A stretch of DNA of 64,000 bases from Allobosea sp. CRIB-10 (GTDB lineage Bacteria > Pseudomonadota > Alphaproteobacteria > Rhizobiales > Beijerinckiaceae): NCBI RefSeq assembly GCF_900112185.1, contig NZ_FOKP01000002.1, forward strand, positions 397,360-461,359. The letters are read 5' to 3'. Position numbers and translations under genes: made by a program. Shown in pieces: positions 45,699 through 53,886 of the stretch. Under the pieces are notes generated by a model that was not told where the DNA came from, did not search any database, and saw only the letters and a list, made by a program, of their open reading frames with translations. Position 1 is the first letter of the stretch. The number at the start of each line of letters is the position of its first letter.

Positions 45699-46664
45699 GT
45701 GACCAGCACCGACCTCGACGACGGCCCGCTCGAAACCGTCAGCTTCATCGGGCTGAAGCCCGGCCCCAAGCTGATCGTCACCGGCGCCGTCCACGGCAAC
45801 GAGCCTTGCGGGCCGACCGCTATCCGCCGCGTCATCGACGAGTGCCGGGCCGGCAAGATCAAGATCCTGCGCGGCGAGGTCACCTTCCTGCCCGTCACCA
45901 ATCCCAAGGCTTTCCGCCTGAAGACCCGCGAAGGCGACCGCAACTTCAACCGCGACCTGCGCGAGCGGCCTTTGGCGGGCGATTACGAAGACCGGATCGG
46001 CAACCCCGTCTGCGCGCTGCTGCGCCGGCACGACGCGCTGCTCGACATCCACTCCTTCCGGCAGGAGGGCGAGCCCTTCGTCTTCTTCGGTCCCGCCAAC
46101 AACCGCGGCGAGCTCGAACCCTTCGCGCGAGCCGAGGAGGAGATGGCGCTGGCCTCCTGCCTCGGCGTCTCGACCGCGATCCATGGCTGGCTCGACAACT
46201 ATGCCCGCCTGCTCGACAGCCGCGCCCGCCTGCCGGTGCCCAGGCTCAACGTCACCGAGGGCTATGGCACGACAGAGTTCATGCGCTTTTGCGGCGGCTA
46301 TGCGGTGACGCTGGAATGCGGCACGCATGACGATCCCAAGGCCGCCGATATCGGCTATGCCGCGATCCTGAACACGCTGGCGCAATTGCAGCTGGTCGAT
46401 GCGCCCTTGCCGACGCCCGCTTTGCGCGACGTGATCGAGATGATCGAGGTCCTGCTCTGCGAAACGGAGGGCGACCGCGCCGAGGCCGGCTGGCGCACCG
46501 GCGATGCGGTCGAGGCCGGCGCCACCCTCGCCCATCGCGCCGACGGTTCGAAGGTGACGGCGCCCCGCGACGGCTACATCATCTTCCCGAACACCGCGCC
46601 CAGGCTCGGCGAGGCGATCTGCCATTTCGGCGTCGCCAGCAATCGCGGAGTTGAACGCGTCTGA
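45699..46664 (+). CDS. Succinylglutamate desuccinylase/aspartoacylase-family hydrolase
   Basis: The 321-residue protein is an M14-like zinc deacylase. TGAVHGNEPCGPTA carries the zinc His32 and Glu35. RNFNRDLRER matches the substrate-binding NxNR region. LLDIHSF provides the third zinc His, and VTLECGTHDD has the catalytic Glu. These enzymes release an acyl group from an N-acyl amino acid. It closes the 38892-46664 group, so the imported compound may be an N-acylated or cyclised amino acid derivative. Confidence 0.9.
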   Translation: MTSTDLDDGPLETVSFIGLKPGPKLIVTGAVHGNEPCGPTAIRRVIDECRAGKIKILRGEVTFLPVTNPKAFRLKTREGDRNFNRDLRERPLAGDYEDRIGNPVCALLRRHDALLDIHSFRQEGEPFVFFGPANNRGELEPFARAEEEMALASCLGVSTAIHGWLDNYARLLDSRARLPVPRLNVTEGYGTTEFMRFCGGYAVTLECGTHDDPKAADIGYAAILNTLAQLQLVDAPLPTPALRDVIEMIEVLLCETEGDRAEAGWRTGDAVEAGATLAHRADGSKVTAPRDGYIIFPNTAPRLGEAICHFGVASNRGVERV

Positions 46665-46677
46665 CGCGACGACGCGA

Positions 46678-47154
46678 TCAGCGCCGGCCAGCGGCGACGA
46701 ATTTATCGCCGTTCCAGACGAGTCGGCGCTGGCACCCCATGTGGCCGGAACGGCCGCAGGCGCTGCCATGCAGAGACAGCACCAGCACCGACCTGCCGCC
46801 GGCCTGGGCAAGCGACCAGCCCTGGACATTGCTGCCGTAGGCCTGGCGGTAGCCGCCGCCGTTCGAAATCAGGATGTCGAGCGTGCAGCCGGCCGAGCCG
46901 CAGAACGGATTGGTCGACATCCCGCCGACGCATTCGGACTGGCCATAGTCGAGCAGATAATCGGGTTGGCCGTCGCCGTTGAAATCGGCCGTCCGCTGGA
47001 AGCCCGGCTTGAACGTCGCGCGGCCGCCGCAGCTATCCCGGATTTCGGCGCGCACCTTGGCGATCTCGGCTGGAACCGCCGGCTGCGCCAAAGCACCCGC
47101 GCCGAACTGAACAGCGACAGACAGACCCAAGGCGAGACTGCGCCACAACCTCAT
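46678..47154 (-). CDS. Small secreted protein with a calcium-loop-like motif
   Basis: The 158-residue protein has a signal peptide cleaved near GALAQP. The mature part has six cysteines, suggesting disulfides, and ADFNGDGQPDYLLDYG, a DxNxDGxxD loop of the kind seen in FG-GAP/VCBS repeats and EF-hand-like calcium sites. No enzyme family is recognised. Similar short secreted proteins are common in Hyphomicrobiales and remain uncharacterised. It converges on the aspartoacylase-like gene with a 13-bp gap. Confidence 0.75.
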   Translation of the reverse strand: MRLWRSLALGLSVAVQFGAGALAQPAVPAEIAKVRAEIRDSCGGRATFKPGFQRTADFNGDGQPDYLLDYGQSECVGGMSTNPFCGSAGCTLDILISNGGGYRQAYGSNVQGWSLAQAGGRSVLVLSLHGSACGRSGHMGCQRRLVWNGDKFVAAGRR

Positions 47155-47262
47155 CGCCTCCTCCCTTCTGGCAACGCCATCATGACGCTACGGCAAGGCT
47201 CGTCATGTTGCGTCCTGCCCGGATAAAAGCAACATGCTGCGCGCATCGCTTCAGGAGTACCC

Positions 47263-47712
47263 ATGTCCCGTCTCGTCTATGTCCTCAACGGTCCGAACCT
47301 GAACCTGCTCGGCAAGCGCCAGCCGCACATCTACGGCTCGGAGACCCTGGCCGATGTCGAAGACGCCTGCCGGGCGCTGGCCAAGGAGCTCGATCTCGAC
47401 ATCCGCTTCCACCAGTCGAACCGCGAATACGAGATCATCGACTGGATTCACGAGGCGCGCGAGCAGGCGGTCGGCATCGTCATCAATCCCGGCGCCTTCA
47501 CCCACACCTCGGTCGCGATCCTCGACGCGCTCAACGCCTTCGACGGCACCGTGATCGAGTGCCATATCTCGAACGTCCACAAGCGCGAGAGCTTCCGGCA
47601 CCATTCCTACATGTCGCTGCGCGCCGACGGCGTCATCGCCGGCTTCGGCACGCAGGGCTATCTGCTCTCGCTGCGCCGCGTGGCGAAGCTCGCCGACGAG
47701 ACGAAGGGCTGA
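47263..47712 (+). CDS. aroQ: 3-dehydroquinate dehydratase, type II
   Basis: The 149-residue enzyme converts 3-dehydroquinate to 3-dehydroshikimate in aromatic synthesis, or in the reverse sense in quinate use. It begins [21 protein letters not shown], seen as [10 protein letters not shown] and the flexible-lid Tyr24, followed by [17 protein letters not shown] (core [15 protein letters not shown]), [10 protein letters not shown] and the catalytic [17 protein letters not shown] region ([14 protein letters not shown]). Length is normal for the type II dodecamer. Confidence 0.95.
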   Translation: MSRLVYVLNGPNLNLLGKRQPHIYGSETLADVEDACRALAKELDLDIRFHQSNREYEIIDWIHEAREQAVGIVINPGAFTHTSVAILDALNAFDGTVIECHISNVHKRESFRHHSYMSLRADGVIAGFGTQGYLLSLRRVAKLADETKG

Positions 47713-47800
47713 GCCGGCCGCAGCTCCCGCGCCTGTCTGATTGACGTGCGCGGGAGCCAATCCCTGCTGGCGACAGCTCTCGATCAGGCAACCGCCTTTT

Positions 47801-47819
47801 GATTATAACAAATATAATC
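47801..47819. promoter_or_regulatory. AT-rich inverted repeat in the gap before the IalB-like gene
   Basis: GATTATA (47801-47807) and TATAATC (47813-47819) are a perfect inverted repeat around ACAAA. This AT-rich patch is unusual for the window and contains TATAAT on both strands, so it may be a promoter or an operator. The rest of the 232-bp gap 47713-47944 has no clear gene. Confidence 0.4.
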
Positions 47820-47944
47820 TTGTCAAAATCTGATGGAGGACAGCAACAAGGCTGACCTCCCGGCACGACAACTTGCTTACGTCATGCGAATGCCCTAACC
47901 GCATCTCGGCCGCGCCGTTCGGCTGCTGCAACGAGAGCCCTGAC

Positions 47945-48673
47945 GTGACCAAAGCAAGCCTTCTCCTCGCGATCGCCCTGCTCGCCAGCTGGACCATTTT
48001 GCCGACCGACTCGGCCTTCGCTCAGGCCGAGCCGTCCGCGACCGAGCAGGCCGAGGATGCAGTACCGGCACCCCGCGCCCCGACCGCCCGCCCCGCTCCC
48101 TCGCGACCGGCGCCGCGCCCGGCGGCCCCCGCTGCCCGCCAGGCCAATCCGCCGGCCCGGCCCGCCACCGCGCAGGTCCCGGCCGCAGCGCCGAGCGTGA
48201 GCCAGCCCGCCGCGACCGCGCAATTGCCGAACGGAGCCTCGGCGGTCAACGAGGTCTATGGCGACTGGACCGTCGATTGCCGCATCAATGACGGCCAGAA
48301 GCTCTGCCTGCTGTCGCAGTCACAAGGCGACAGTCGCACAAATCAGCGCGTCTTCGCGATCGAGCTGCGGGCGCCGAAAGATGGCCGTGCCGAGGGCACG
48401 ATCCTGATGCCGTTCTGGCTCAAGCTCGAAAACGGCGCCGTCCTCAAGCTCGACGATAGGGACCTCGGCCAGGGCCTGCGCTTCTCGACCTGCACGCCGT
48501 CCGGCTGCCTGTTGCCGGTTTCGTTCCCGACCGTCGCGACCGACGCGATGAAGAACGGAAAGACATTGACGGCAGCGGCGCTCAACCTGTCGAACAACGA
48601 CGTCGTCTCGTTCAACATCGCGCTGAACGGTTTTGGCCCCGCCCTCGACCGGCTGGTTCAGCTGGCGAATTGA
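47945..48673 (+). CDS. Invasion-associated locus B (IalB) family protein
   Basis: The product is about 242 residues from the GTG at 47945. An N-terminal signal peptide (TKASLLLAIALLASWTI, cleaved near SAFAQ) is followed by a Pro/Ala-rich linker of about 70 residues and an IalB domain of about 140 residues: YGDWTVDCRINDGQKLCLLSQ (core GDWTVDC, CLLSQSQ), FWLKLENGA and FSTCTPSGCLLPVSF, split as STCTPSGC and LPVSF. The paired cysteines are typical. The family is periplasmic, found in Bartonella and many free-living relatives, and its molecular role is not settled. Confidence 0.88.
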   Translation: MTKASLLLAIALLASWTILPTDSAFAQAEPSATEQAEDAVPAPRAPTARPAPSRPAPRPAAPAARQANPPARPATAQVPAAAPSVSQPAATAQLPNGASAVNEVYGDWTVDCRINDGQKLCLLSQSQGDSRTNQRVFAIELRAPKDGRAEGTILMPFWLKLENGAVLKLDDRDLGQGLRFSTCTPSGCLLPVSFPTVATDAMKNGKTLTAAALNLSNNDVVSFNIALNGFGPALDRLVQLAN

Positions 48674-48684
48674 GCCAAAAGATC

Positions 48685-48752
48685 ATGCTCTGGCATGAGC
48701 CCGAGCATCCCTTGCAGAAGAGTCTCGGGTCGGCGCTTCGCTCGACCCGAGA
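48685..48752. repeat. Paired palindromic repeat (REP-like)
   Basis: ATGCTC at 48685-48690 pairs with GAGCAT about 15 bp downstream. TCTCGGGTCG (48723-48732) pairs with CGACCCGAGA (48743-48752). It separates the convergent IalB-like and DapA-family genes and belongs to the same family as 30851-30934 and 34383-34450. Confidence 0.75.
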
Positions 48753-48759
48753 ATGACGG

Positions 48760-49689
48760 CTACAGCTTCGCCCGCGGATCGTGCCTCGCCAGCCGCCCGA
48801 GCAGGTAGTCGACCTCGGCCTTGGCCGCGACGGTCAGGCCGGGGCCCGGCTTGCGCTGAGCGTCGCTGGCGAGGATGCCGCGCTTCATCATCACATATTT
48901 GCGCACGGCGAGGCCGACGCCCTGCTGCTGCTCATAGCGCAGCAGCGGCAGATGCGCGTCGAAGATGTCGTGCGCGTCGTCGCGGCGGCCGGCCTTGCTG
49001 GCCTTGACCACGTCGATCAGCAGTTCCGGGAAGGCATAGCCGGTATTGGCGCCGTCGGCGCCGCGCTCCATCTCGAAATCGAGGAAGAGCCCGCCATTGC
49101 CGGTGAGGATGGCGACGCGCCGCAGCGTCCCTTCCGCCTCGAACTTGCGCAGGGTCGCGATCTTCTCCAGGCCCGGCCAGTCCTCGTGCTTCAGCATCAC
49201 GCAGGACGGATTGTCCTGGATGATCTTGCGGATCACCGCCGGCGTCATCACCACCGAGAGCGTCAGCGGATAGTCCTGGATGACGAAGGGAATGTCGGCG
49301 CCGATCGCCTCGACGGCCTGCGCGTAATAGCCGGTGATCTGGTCGTCGGTGCGCAGGTTCGTCGGCGGGGCGATCATCACGCCGCCGGCGCCGAGCTCCA
49401 TCACATGCCGGGCCAGCGAGCGCATCGCGGCGAAACCGGGAGCGGAGACGCCGACGATGATCGGCTTGCCGCCCATCTTGGCGACCGCGCGCTTGACCAG
49501 CCCGATCGATTCCTCCGGCTCCAGCTTGGGCGCCTCGCCCATGATGCCGAGCACGGTGACACCATCAGAACCGATGCCGTGATAGAACTCGAACAGCCGG
49601 TCGGCCGAGGTCCAGTCGACGCTGCCGTCCGGGTTGAACGGGGTCGGCGCGATCGGGAAGACGCCGGAGGCGGAAGCGGTCAAAGGCAT
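48760..49689 (-). CDS. Dihydrodipicolinate synthase (DapA) family lyase
   Basis: The 309-residue TIM-barrel protein is a class I pyruvate aldolase-type enzyme. The Schiff-base lysine is Lys167 (VMLKHED) and the conserved tyrosine is Tyr140 (QDYP), spaced as in DapA. VLGIMGEAPKLEPEE corresponds to the GTTGE substrate loop of true DapA, here GIMGEAP, so it is probably not the lysine-pathway enzyme. It sits 24 bp downstream of an FAH-family gene, which suggests catabolism of a keto or dicarboxylic acid. Confidence 0.88.
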   Translation of the reverse strand: MPLTASASGVFPIAPTPFNPDGSVDWTSADRLFEFYHGIGSDGVTVLGIMGEAPKLEPEESIGLVKRAVAKMGGKPIIVGVSAPGFAAMRSLARHVMELGAGGVMIAPPTNLRTDDQITGYYAQAVEAIGADIPFVIQDYPLTLSVVMTPAVIRKIIQDNPSCVMLKHEDWPGLEKIATLRKFEAEGTLRRVAILTGNGGLFLDFEMERGADGANTGYAFPELLIDVVKASKAGRRDDAHDIFDAHLPLLRYEQQQGVGLAVRKYVMMKRGILASDAQRKPGPGLTVAAKAEVDYLLGRLARHDPRAKL

Positions 49690-49713
49690 TGCAATTCTCC
49701 TGGAGCCGGCCGC

Positions 49714-50400
49714 TCAGACGATCCTGGTGCGGACGGTGCCGACACCGGCGATCACGCCTTCGAGCAGATCGCCCCTGACGACGGCAGCGACACCTTCGGG
49801 CGTGCCGGTCATGATCAGGTCGCCGGGCGCCAGCGTGACGAAGCCGGAGAGGTACGAGATCGTCTCCGGCACGTTCCAGATCATCTTGGCGAGGTCGGAG
49901 CTCTGGCGCACCGCGCCGTTGACCTTGAGCTCGATCAGCCCCTTGTCGGGGTGGCCGGCCTTGGCGGCCGGGACGAGCTCGCCGATTGGCGCCGAAGCGT
50001 CGAAGCCCTTGCCCATGTCCCAGGGCTTGCCGGCCTTCTTCGCAGCGCCCTGCAGGTCGCGGCGGGTCATGTCGAAGCCGGCGGCATAGCCGTAGACATG
50101 GGAGAGCGCATCGGCCTCGGCGATGTCCTTGCCGCCCCTACCGATCGCGACGACGAGCTCCATCTCGTGATGCAGATCGGCGGTTTTGGGCGGATAGGGC
50201 ATGTCGGCGCCGCCGGTCAGCACGGCGTCGGACGGCTTGGTGAAGAAGAACGGCTCCTCGCGATCGGGATCGCCACCCATCTCGCGCGTGTGCTCGGCGT
50301 AATTGCGGCCGACGCAAAAGATGCGGCGCACCGGGAAGAGCCCGCCGCCGGCCACCGGGATGGCGGCGACCTTCGGCTGATCGATGACATAGCTGGACAT
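49714..50400 (-). CDS. Fumarylacetoacetate hydrolase-family protein (fumarylpyruvate hydrolase-like)
   Basis: The product is about 228 residues from the ATG at 50400; in-frame starts at 50436 and 50460 are possible. FAH-fold features are IFCVGRNYAEHTREMG, PFFFTKPSDAV, HHEMELVVAIG (metal-binding Glu pair) and DLIMTGTPEGVAAV. The family hydrolyses C-C bonds of acylpyruvates. The short form without an N-terminal SH3 domain fits fumarylpyruvate or acylpyruvate hydrolase. It is probably co-transcribed with the DapA-family gene. Confidence 0.9.
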   Translation of the reverse strand: MSSYVIDQPKVAAIPVAGGGLFPVRRIFCVGRNYAEHTREMGGDPDREEPFFFTKPSDAVLTGGADMPYPPKTADLHHEMELVVAIGRGGKDIAEADALSHVYGYAAGFDMTRRDLQGAAKKAGKPWDMGKGFDASAPIGELVPAAKAGHPDKGLIELKVNGAVRQSSDLAKMIWNVPETISYLSGFVTLAPGDLIMTGTPEGVAAVVRGDLLEGVIAGVGTVRTRIV

Positions 50401-50508
50401 GGGCGCGCCCCGTTCGAGAAATCCGGGAGCGTTCATGCGGGAGCGCGCCCGCCGGGGCAAGTGGCGGGCATGCGATGACGGGGCTGCGCTCCCCGCAATG
50501 ACGAAGCG

Positions 50509-50991
50509 CTAAGACGCCTTCGGCAGGTCCGGCACCTTGTAGGCGGTCGTCGCCTTGATCCGCTCCATGGCGAAGCGCGAGGTGACGTTCTTGAGCGGGA
50601 TCGTCTCGATCAGCTTCTTGTAGAAGGTGTCGTAGGCGGCCATGTCGGCGACGACGACGCGCAGCATGTAGTCGACGTCGCCGGCCATGCGGTAGAACTC
50701 GATCACCTCCGGCATCGCCGCGACGCTCTGGGCGAACTTTTCCAGCCAGGGGCCGGAATGGTCGGCCGTCTCGATCTGGACGAAGACGGTCAGCCCGAGC
50801 CCGATCTTCTCCGGGGCGACGAGGGCGACGCGCTTGATGATCACCCCGGTCTGTTCGAGGCGCTGGATGCGCTTCCAGCACGGGGTCTGCGACAGCCCGA
50901 CCCGATCGGCGAGCTCCGCGATCGAGATATTGGAGTCTGCCTGCAGCACGGTCAGAATCTTGCGGTCGATGGCGTCCATCTCTCGATCCAT
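50509..50991 (-). CDS. Lrp/AsnC-family transcriptional regulator
   Basis: The 160-residue protein has the HTH ISIAELADRVGLSQTPCWKRI, shown by its core ADRVGLSQTPCWKRI, and a RAM domain with VFVQIETADHSGPWLEKFA (core VFVQIETADHS) and YRMAGDVDYMLRVVV. It lies upstream of the FAH and DapA-family genes on the same strand (gap 108 bp) and is divergent from an SsuA-type transporter operon. It may control either. Confidence 0.92.
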   Translation of the reverse strand: MDREMDAIDRKILTVLQADSNISIAELADRVGLSQTPCWKRIQRLEQTGVIIKRVALVAPEKIGLGLTVFVQIETADHSGPWLEKFAQSVAAMPEVIEFYRMAGDVDYMLRVVVADMAAYDTFYKKLIETIPLKNVTSRFAMERIKATTAYKVPDLPKAS

Positions 50992-51011
50992 GGCGATGTA
51001 GAAAAAACCCT

Positions 51012-51089
51012 TTGCCTGATCGAGGCAACGGAGAATTTTCTTCTTTTTGAAGAGCTAAGCTTGTCTTTAGATAGAAAATCCTTTTATCA
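51012..51089. promoter_or_regulatory. Divergent control region: inverted repeat and candidate promoter
   Basis: TTGCCT (51012-51017) and AGGCAA (51023-51028) form a perfect inverted repeat close to the Lrp-type start, a possible autoregulatory site. Rightward, TTGTCT (51061-51066) and TTATCA (51084-51089) are 17 bp apart and form a plausible promoter for the SsuA-like gene at 51136. The region is AT-rich compared with its surroundings. Confidence 0.45.
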
Positions 51090-51135
51090 GACGTCAATAG
51101 GCTCGAAAACACGCACCGTTCAGGGAATTCCGATC

Positions 51136-52152
51136 ATGGACCGCCGCCAGTTCCTGCTCGCCGGCTCGTCGCTCGCTGCCGCGCTGCCGTTTGGCGCTCG
51201 CGCCCAGGAGGCGATCCCGGCCCGCATCGGCTATATCCCGATCATCGGCACCGCCCCGATCTTCGTCGCAAACGGCGAGGGCTGGCTGAAGCAGGCCGGC
51301 ATCGCGCCTGCCTTCACCGTGTTCGAATCCGGCCCGAACATGATCCAGGCGCTCGCCTCGGGCACGATCGATCTCTATGTCGCCGGCGTCGCTCCGCTCG
51401 CCGTCGCGCGCTCGCGCGGTGTCGACATCCGCGTCGTCGCCTCGACCGCCACCGGCGAGAACGTCTTCGTCGCTGCCCCGGCCCTGGCGAAATTCTTTAC
51501 GACGGGCACCAGTGCCGCAGCCGCCTTCAAGGCGCACAAGGCCGCGACCGGCAAGCCGGCCCGCCTCGCCACCCAGCCGGCCGGGTCAGTGCCCAACACC
51601 GTGCTGCAATACTGGCTCTGGGAGGTCGCCAAGGCCGACAAGGGCGATGTCGAGATCGTGCCGATGGGCATCGATGCGACGCAGCAGGCCGTGCTCGCCG
51701 GCGCCGTCGAGGGCGCGATCGTGCGCGAGCCGGCCCTGACCATCATCCAGACCCGCAACCCCGGCATCAAACTGATCGCCGGCGGCGAGGACGTCTTCCC
51801 CGGCCAGCCCGGCACCGTCGTCGCCGTCTCCGGCGCTTTCGCCACCAAGAACCCCGACGCGGTGCAGAAGCTGGTCTCCAGCCTGGTCAAGGCTGCCGAT
51901 GTGCTGGTCAAGACACCCGCCAAGGCCGCCCCCCATGTCGGCGCCGCGCTCGGCAAGGGCATCGTCGATCCCGCCTTGATCGAGAAAGCGCTGACCTCGC
52001 CGGCGACCCGTTTCGAGATCGACCCGCGCAAGATCATCGAGCCCGCCCGCGCCATGCAGGCCTATCAGGTCAAGCTCGGTTCGCTCGAAAAGGAACTTCC
52101 GTTCGACGGCCTGTTCGAGACGCAGTATTACGAGCGCGCCATCAAGGGCTGA
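51136..52152 (+). CDS. Nitrate/sulfonate/taurine-type ABC substrate-binding protein (SsuA-like)
   Basis: The product is about 338 residues from the ATG at 51136. A twin-arginine signal (MDRRQFLLAGSSLAAALPFG) is cleaved near ARAQE. The NMT1/SsuA fold shows RIGYIPIIGTAPIFVANGEGW, given by its ends RIGYIPI and VANGEGW, then ALASGTIDLYVAGVAPL and VREPALTII. It is the first gene of an ABC operon with a permease and an ATPase. Substrates in the family include sulfonates, taurine, nitrate and pyrimidine precursors; none can be picked here. Confidence 0.9.
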   Translation: MDRRQFLLAGSSLAAALPFGARAQEAIPARIGYIPIIGTAPIFVANGEGWLKQAGIAPAFTVFESGPNMIQALASGTIDLYVAGVAPLAVARSRGVDIRVVASTATGENVFVAAPALAKFFTTGTSAAAAFKAHKAATGKPARLATQPAGSVPNTVLQYWLWEVAKADKGDVEIVPMGIDATQQAVLAGAVEGAIVREPALTIIQTRNPGIKLIAGGEDVFPGQPGTVVAVSGAFATKNPDAVQKLVSSLVKAADVLVKTPAKAAPHVGAALGKGIVDPALIEKALTSPATRFEIDPRKIIEPARAMQAYQVKLGSLEKELPFDGLFETQYYERAIKG

Positions 52153-52165
52153 CGGGGCTATAGAC

Positions 52166-52918
52166 TTGCGTTCACTGCGGGCTCCTGCCCTTGCCCTGAC
52201 GGGCCTCGTCGCCTTCCTCCTGCTCTGGGAGGCGATCCCTTATTTCGGGCTGGTCAACCCGGCCTTCCTGCCGGGACCGAGCGCTCTGCCGGCCGCCTTC
52301 CTGCGCGAGGTCAAGTCCGGCGCCTGGGTCTCGGCGATCATGGGCTCGCTCGGCCACTACTTCATCGGCCTCTTCACCGGCGCCGGTCTCGGCGTCGCCC
52401 TCGGCGTCTTCACCGGCATGTCCAAGATCGCCGAGGAGACGACGGCCTGGGTGGTCCGATTGCTGCGGCCGATCCCCGGCCTCGCCTGGGTGCCGTTCGC
52501 GATCATCTGGTTCGGCGTCAACCCGCAGGCGGCGGTGTTCATCATCGCGATCGGCGTGTTCTGGATCGTCTTCTTCGCGGCGCAGGGCGCGATCCGCGGC
52601 GTCGACCGCGACCTGATCGAGGTAGCCGACGCCTTCGGCTTCCGCTCGCCCCTCCAGCGCCTGACCAAGATCCTCTTGCCGGCGGCGCTGCCCGGCATCC
52701 TCATCGGCGTGCGCACCGCGCTCGGCCAGGCCTGGATGGCGGTGGTCGCGGCCGAGATCTTCGGCGTCGCCGGCGTTGGGCAGCGCATGATGCAGGCCTC
52801 CAGCCTGCTCGCGACCGACCTCGTCGTCATCTACATGCTGACCATGGCGGCGCTTTACGGCCTGCTCGACACGGCGTTCGTCGCCTTCCAGGGATGGGTG
52901 CTGCGTTGGAAAGCGTGA
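52166..52918 (+). CDS. ABC transporter permease (SsuC/TauC-like)
   Basis: The 250-residue permease begins at a TTG codon 13 bp after the binding-protein stop. It has five to six membrane helices, an RPIPGLAWVPFAIIWFGVNP region typical of SsuC (core RPIPGLAWVPFAI) and the EAA loop EVADAFGFRSPLQRLTKILLPAALPG, shown as EVADAFGF and LPAALPG. It overlaps the ATPase gene by 25 bp. Confidence 0.92.
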   Translation: MRSLRAPALALTGLVAFLLLWEAIPYFGLVNPAFLPGPSALPAAFLREVKSGAWVSAIMGSLGHYFIGLFTGAGLGVALGVFTGMSKIAEETTAWVVRLLRPIPGLAWVPFAIIWFGVNPQAAVFIIAIGVFWIVFFAAQGAIRGVDRDLIEVADAFGFRSPLQRLTKILLPAALPGILIGVRTALGQAWMAVVAAEIFGVAGVGQRMMQASSLLATDLVVIYMLTMAALYGLLDTAFVAFQGWVLRWKA

Positions 52919-53670
52919 TCGACATCAAGGAGCTGTCGATCACCTTCACCCGCGACGGCGAAGCGACCGAGGTGCTGCACAAGCTCAACCTCTCCGTCAA
53001 ACGTGGCGAGTTCCTCGCCATCGTCGGCCCCTCCGGCGTCGGCAAGTCGACCCTGCTGCGCGTCATCGCAGGCCTGGCCAGGCCGAGCGGCGGCGAGGTC
53101 GTGATCAACGCCAGGGACAATACCCGCCGGCCGGTGGCGCTGGTCTTCCAGGATTCGCGGCTGCTGCCCTGGCGCAAGGTGATCGCCAATGTCGGCTTCG
53201 GCCTCGAAGGCCAGACGCCGCGGGCCGAGCGCCTCGCCAAGGCGCAAGCGACGCTCGACCTCGTCGGCCTCGGCCATCTCGCCCAGCGCTGGCCGCACCA
53301 GCTTTCCGGCGGCCAGCGCCAGCGCGTCTCGCTGGCGCGCGCGCTCGCGGTCGAGCCCGAGATCCTGCTGATGGACGAGCCCTTCTCGGCGCTCGACGCG
53401 CTCACCCGCGAGACCTTGCAGGACGAGCTCATCGAGGTCCGCCGCCGCACCGGCAAGACCGTGCTGTTCGTCACCCATGACATCGACGAGGCCGCCTATC
53501 TCGCCGACCGGGTCGTGGTCCTCTCCGGCGCGCCCGGCCAGATCATCGCCGAGCACAAGATTTCGGCCGCCCACCCGCGGAGACGCGGAGCGGAGGCGGA
53601 AGCTGAGATCGTCCGGGCGGTCCGCGTCGATCTCGGCGCGGACATCGTCAGCGACGGCGCGGCGATCTGA
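52894..53670 (+). CDS. ABC transporter ATPase (SsuB/TauB-like)
   Basis: The 258-residue ATPase has Walker A GPSGVGKST, Q-loop VFQDSRLLPWRKV, signature [14 protein letters not shown] and Walker B ILLMDEPFSALDALTRE, followed by FVTHDIDEAAYLADRVVVL (core VTHDIDEAAYLADR). These are NrtD/SsuB-type features. The ATG at 52894 overlaps the permease; a GTG at 52915 overlapping the stop is an alternative start. Confidence 0.93.
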   Translation: MGAALESVIDIKELSITFTRDGEATEVLHKLNLSVKRGEFLAIVGPSGVGKSTLLRVIAGLARPSGGEVVINARDNTRRPVALVFQDSRLLPWRKVIANVGFGLEGQTPRAERLAKAQATLDLVGLGHLAQRWPHQLSGGQRQRVSLARALAVEPEILLMDEPFSALDALTRETLQDELIEVRRRTGKTVLFVTHDIDEAAYLADRVVVLSGAPGQIIAEHKISAAHPRRRGAEAEAEIVRAVRVDLGADIVSDGAAI

Positions 53671-53886
53671 GGGGGTCCGCCGCGGAGCAAAAGCGGCTTC
53701 CGACCCATCGGCCGCTGCGCGGCTCAAAAGCCCTTATGCCGGCTTTATGCGATCCGCAGCGGGATCGTATCGTAGGCTGACGCCGTTGTGAGCGATCATC
53801 CGGTCTCTTGTATCGGAGGCCGGATCGCCGCCGACCATGCCCATGCACGCTACGGACGCATGGGCAACGGCAGAAGGAGAACCGCA

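Noticed and set aside
44847..46829. A 660-codon open frame on the minus strand
   Set aside because: It is antisense to the DppC-like permease and the aspartoacylase-like gene; no domain is recognisable.
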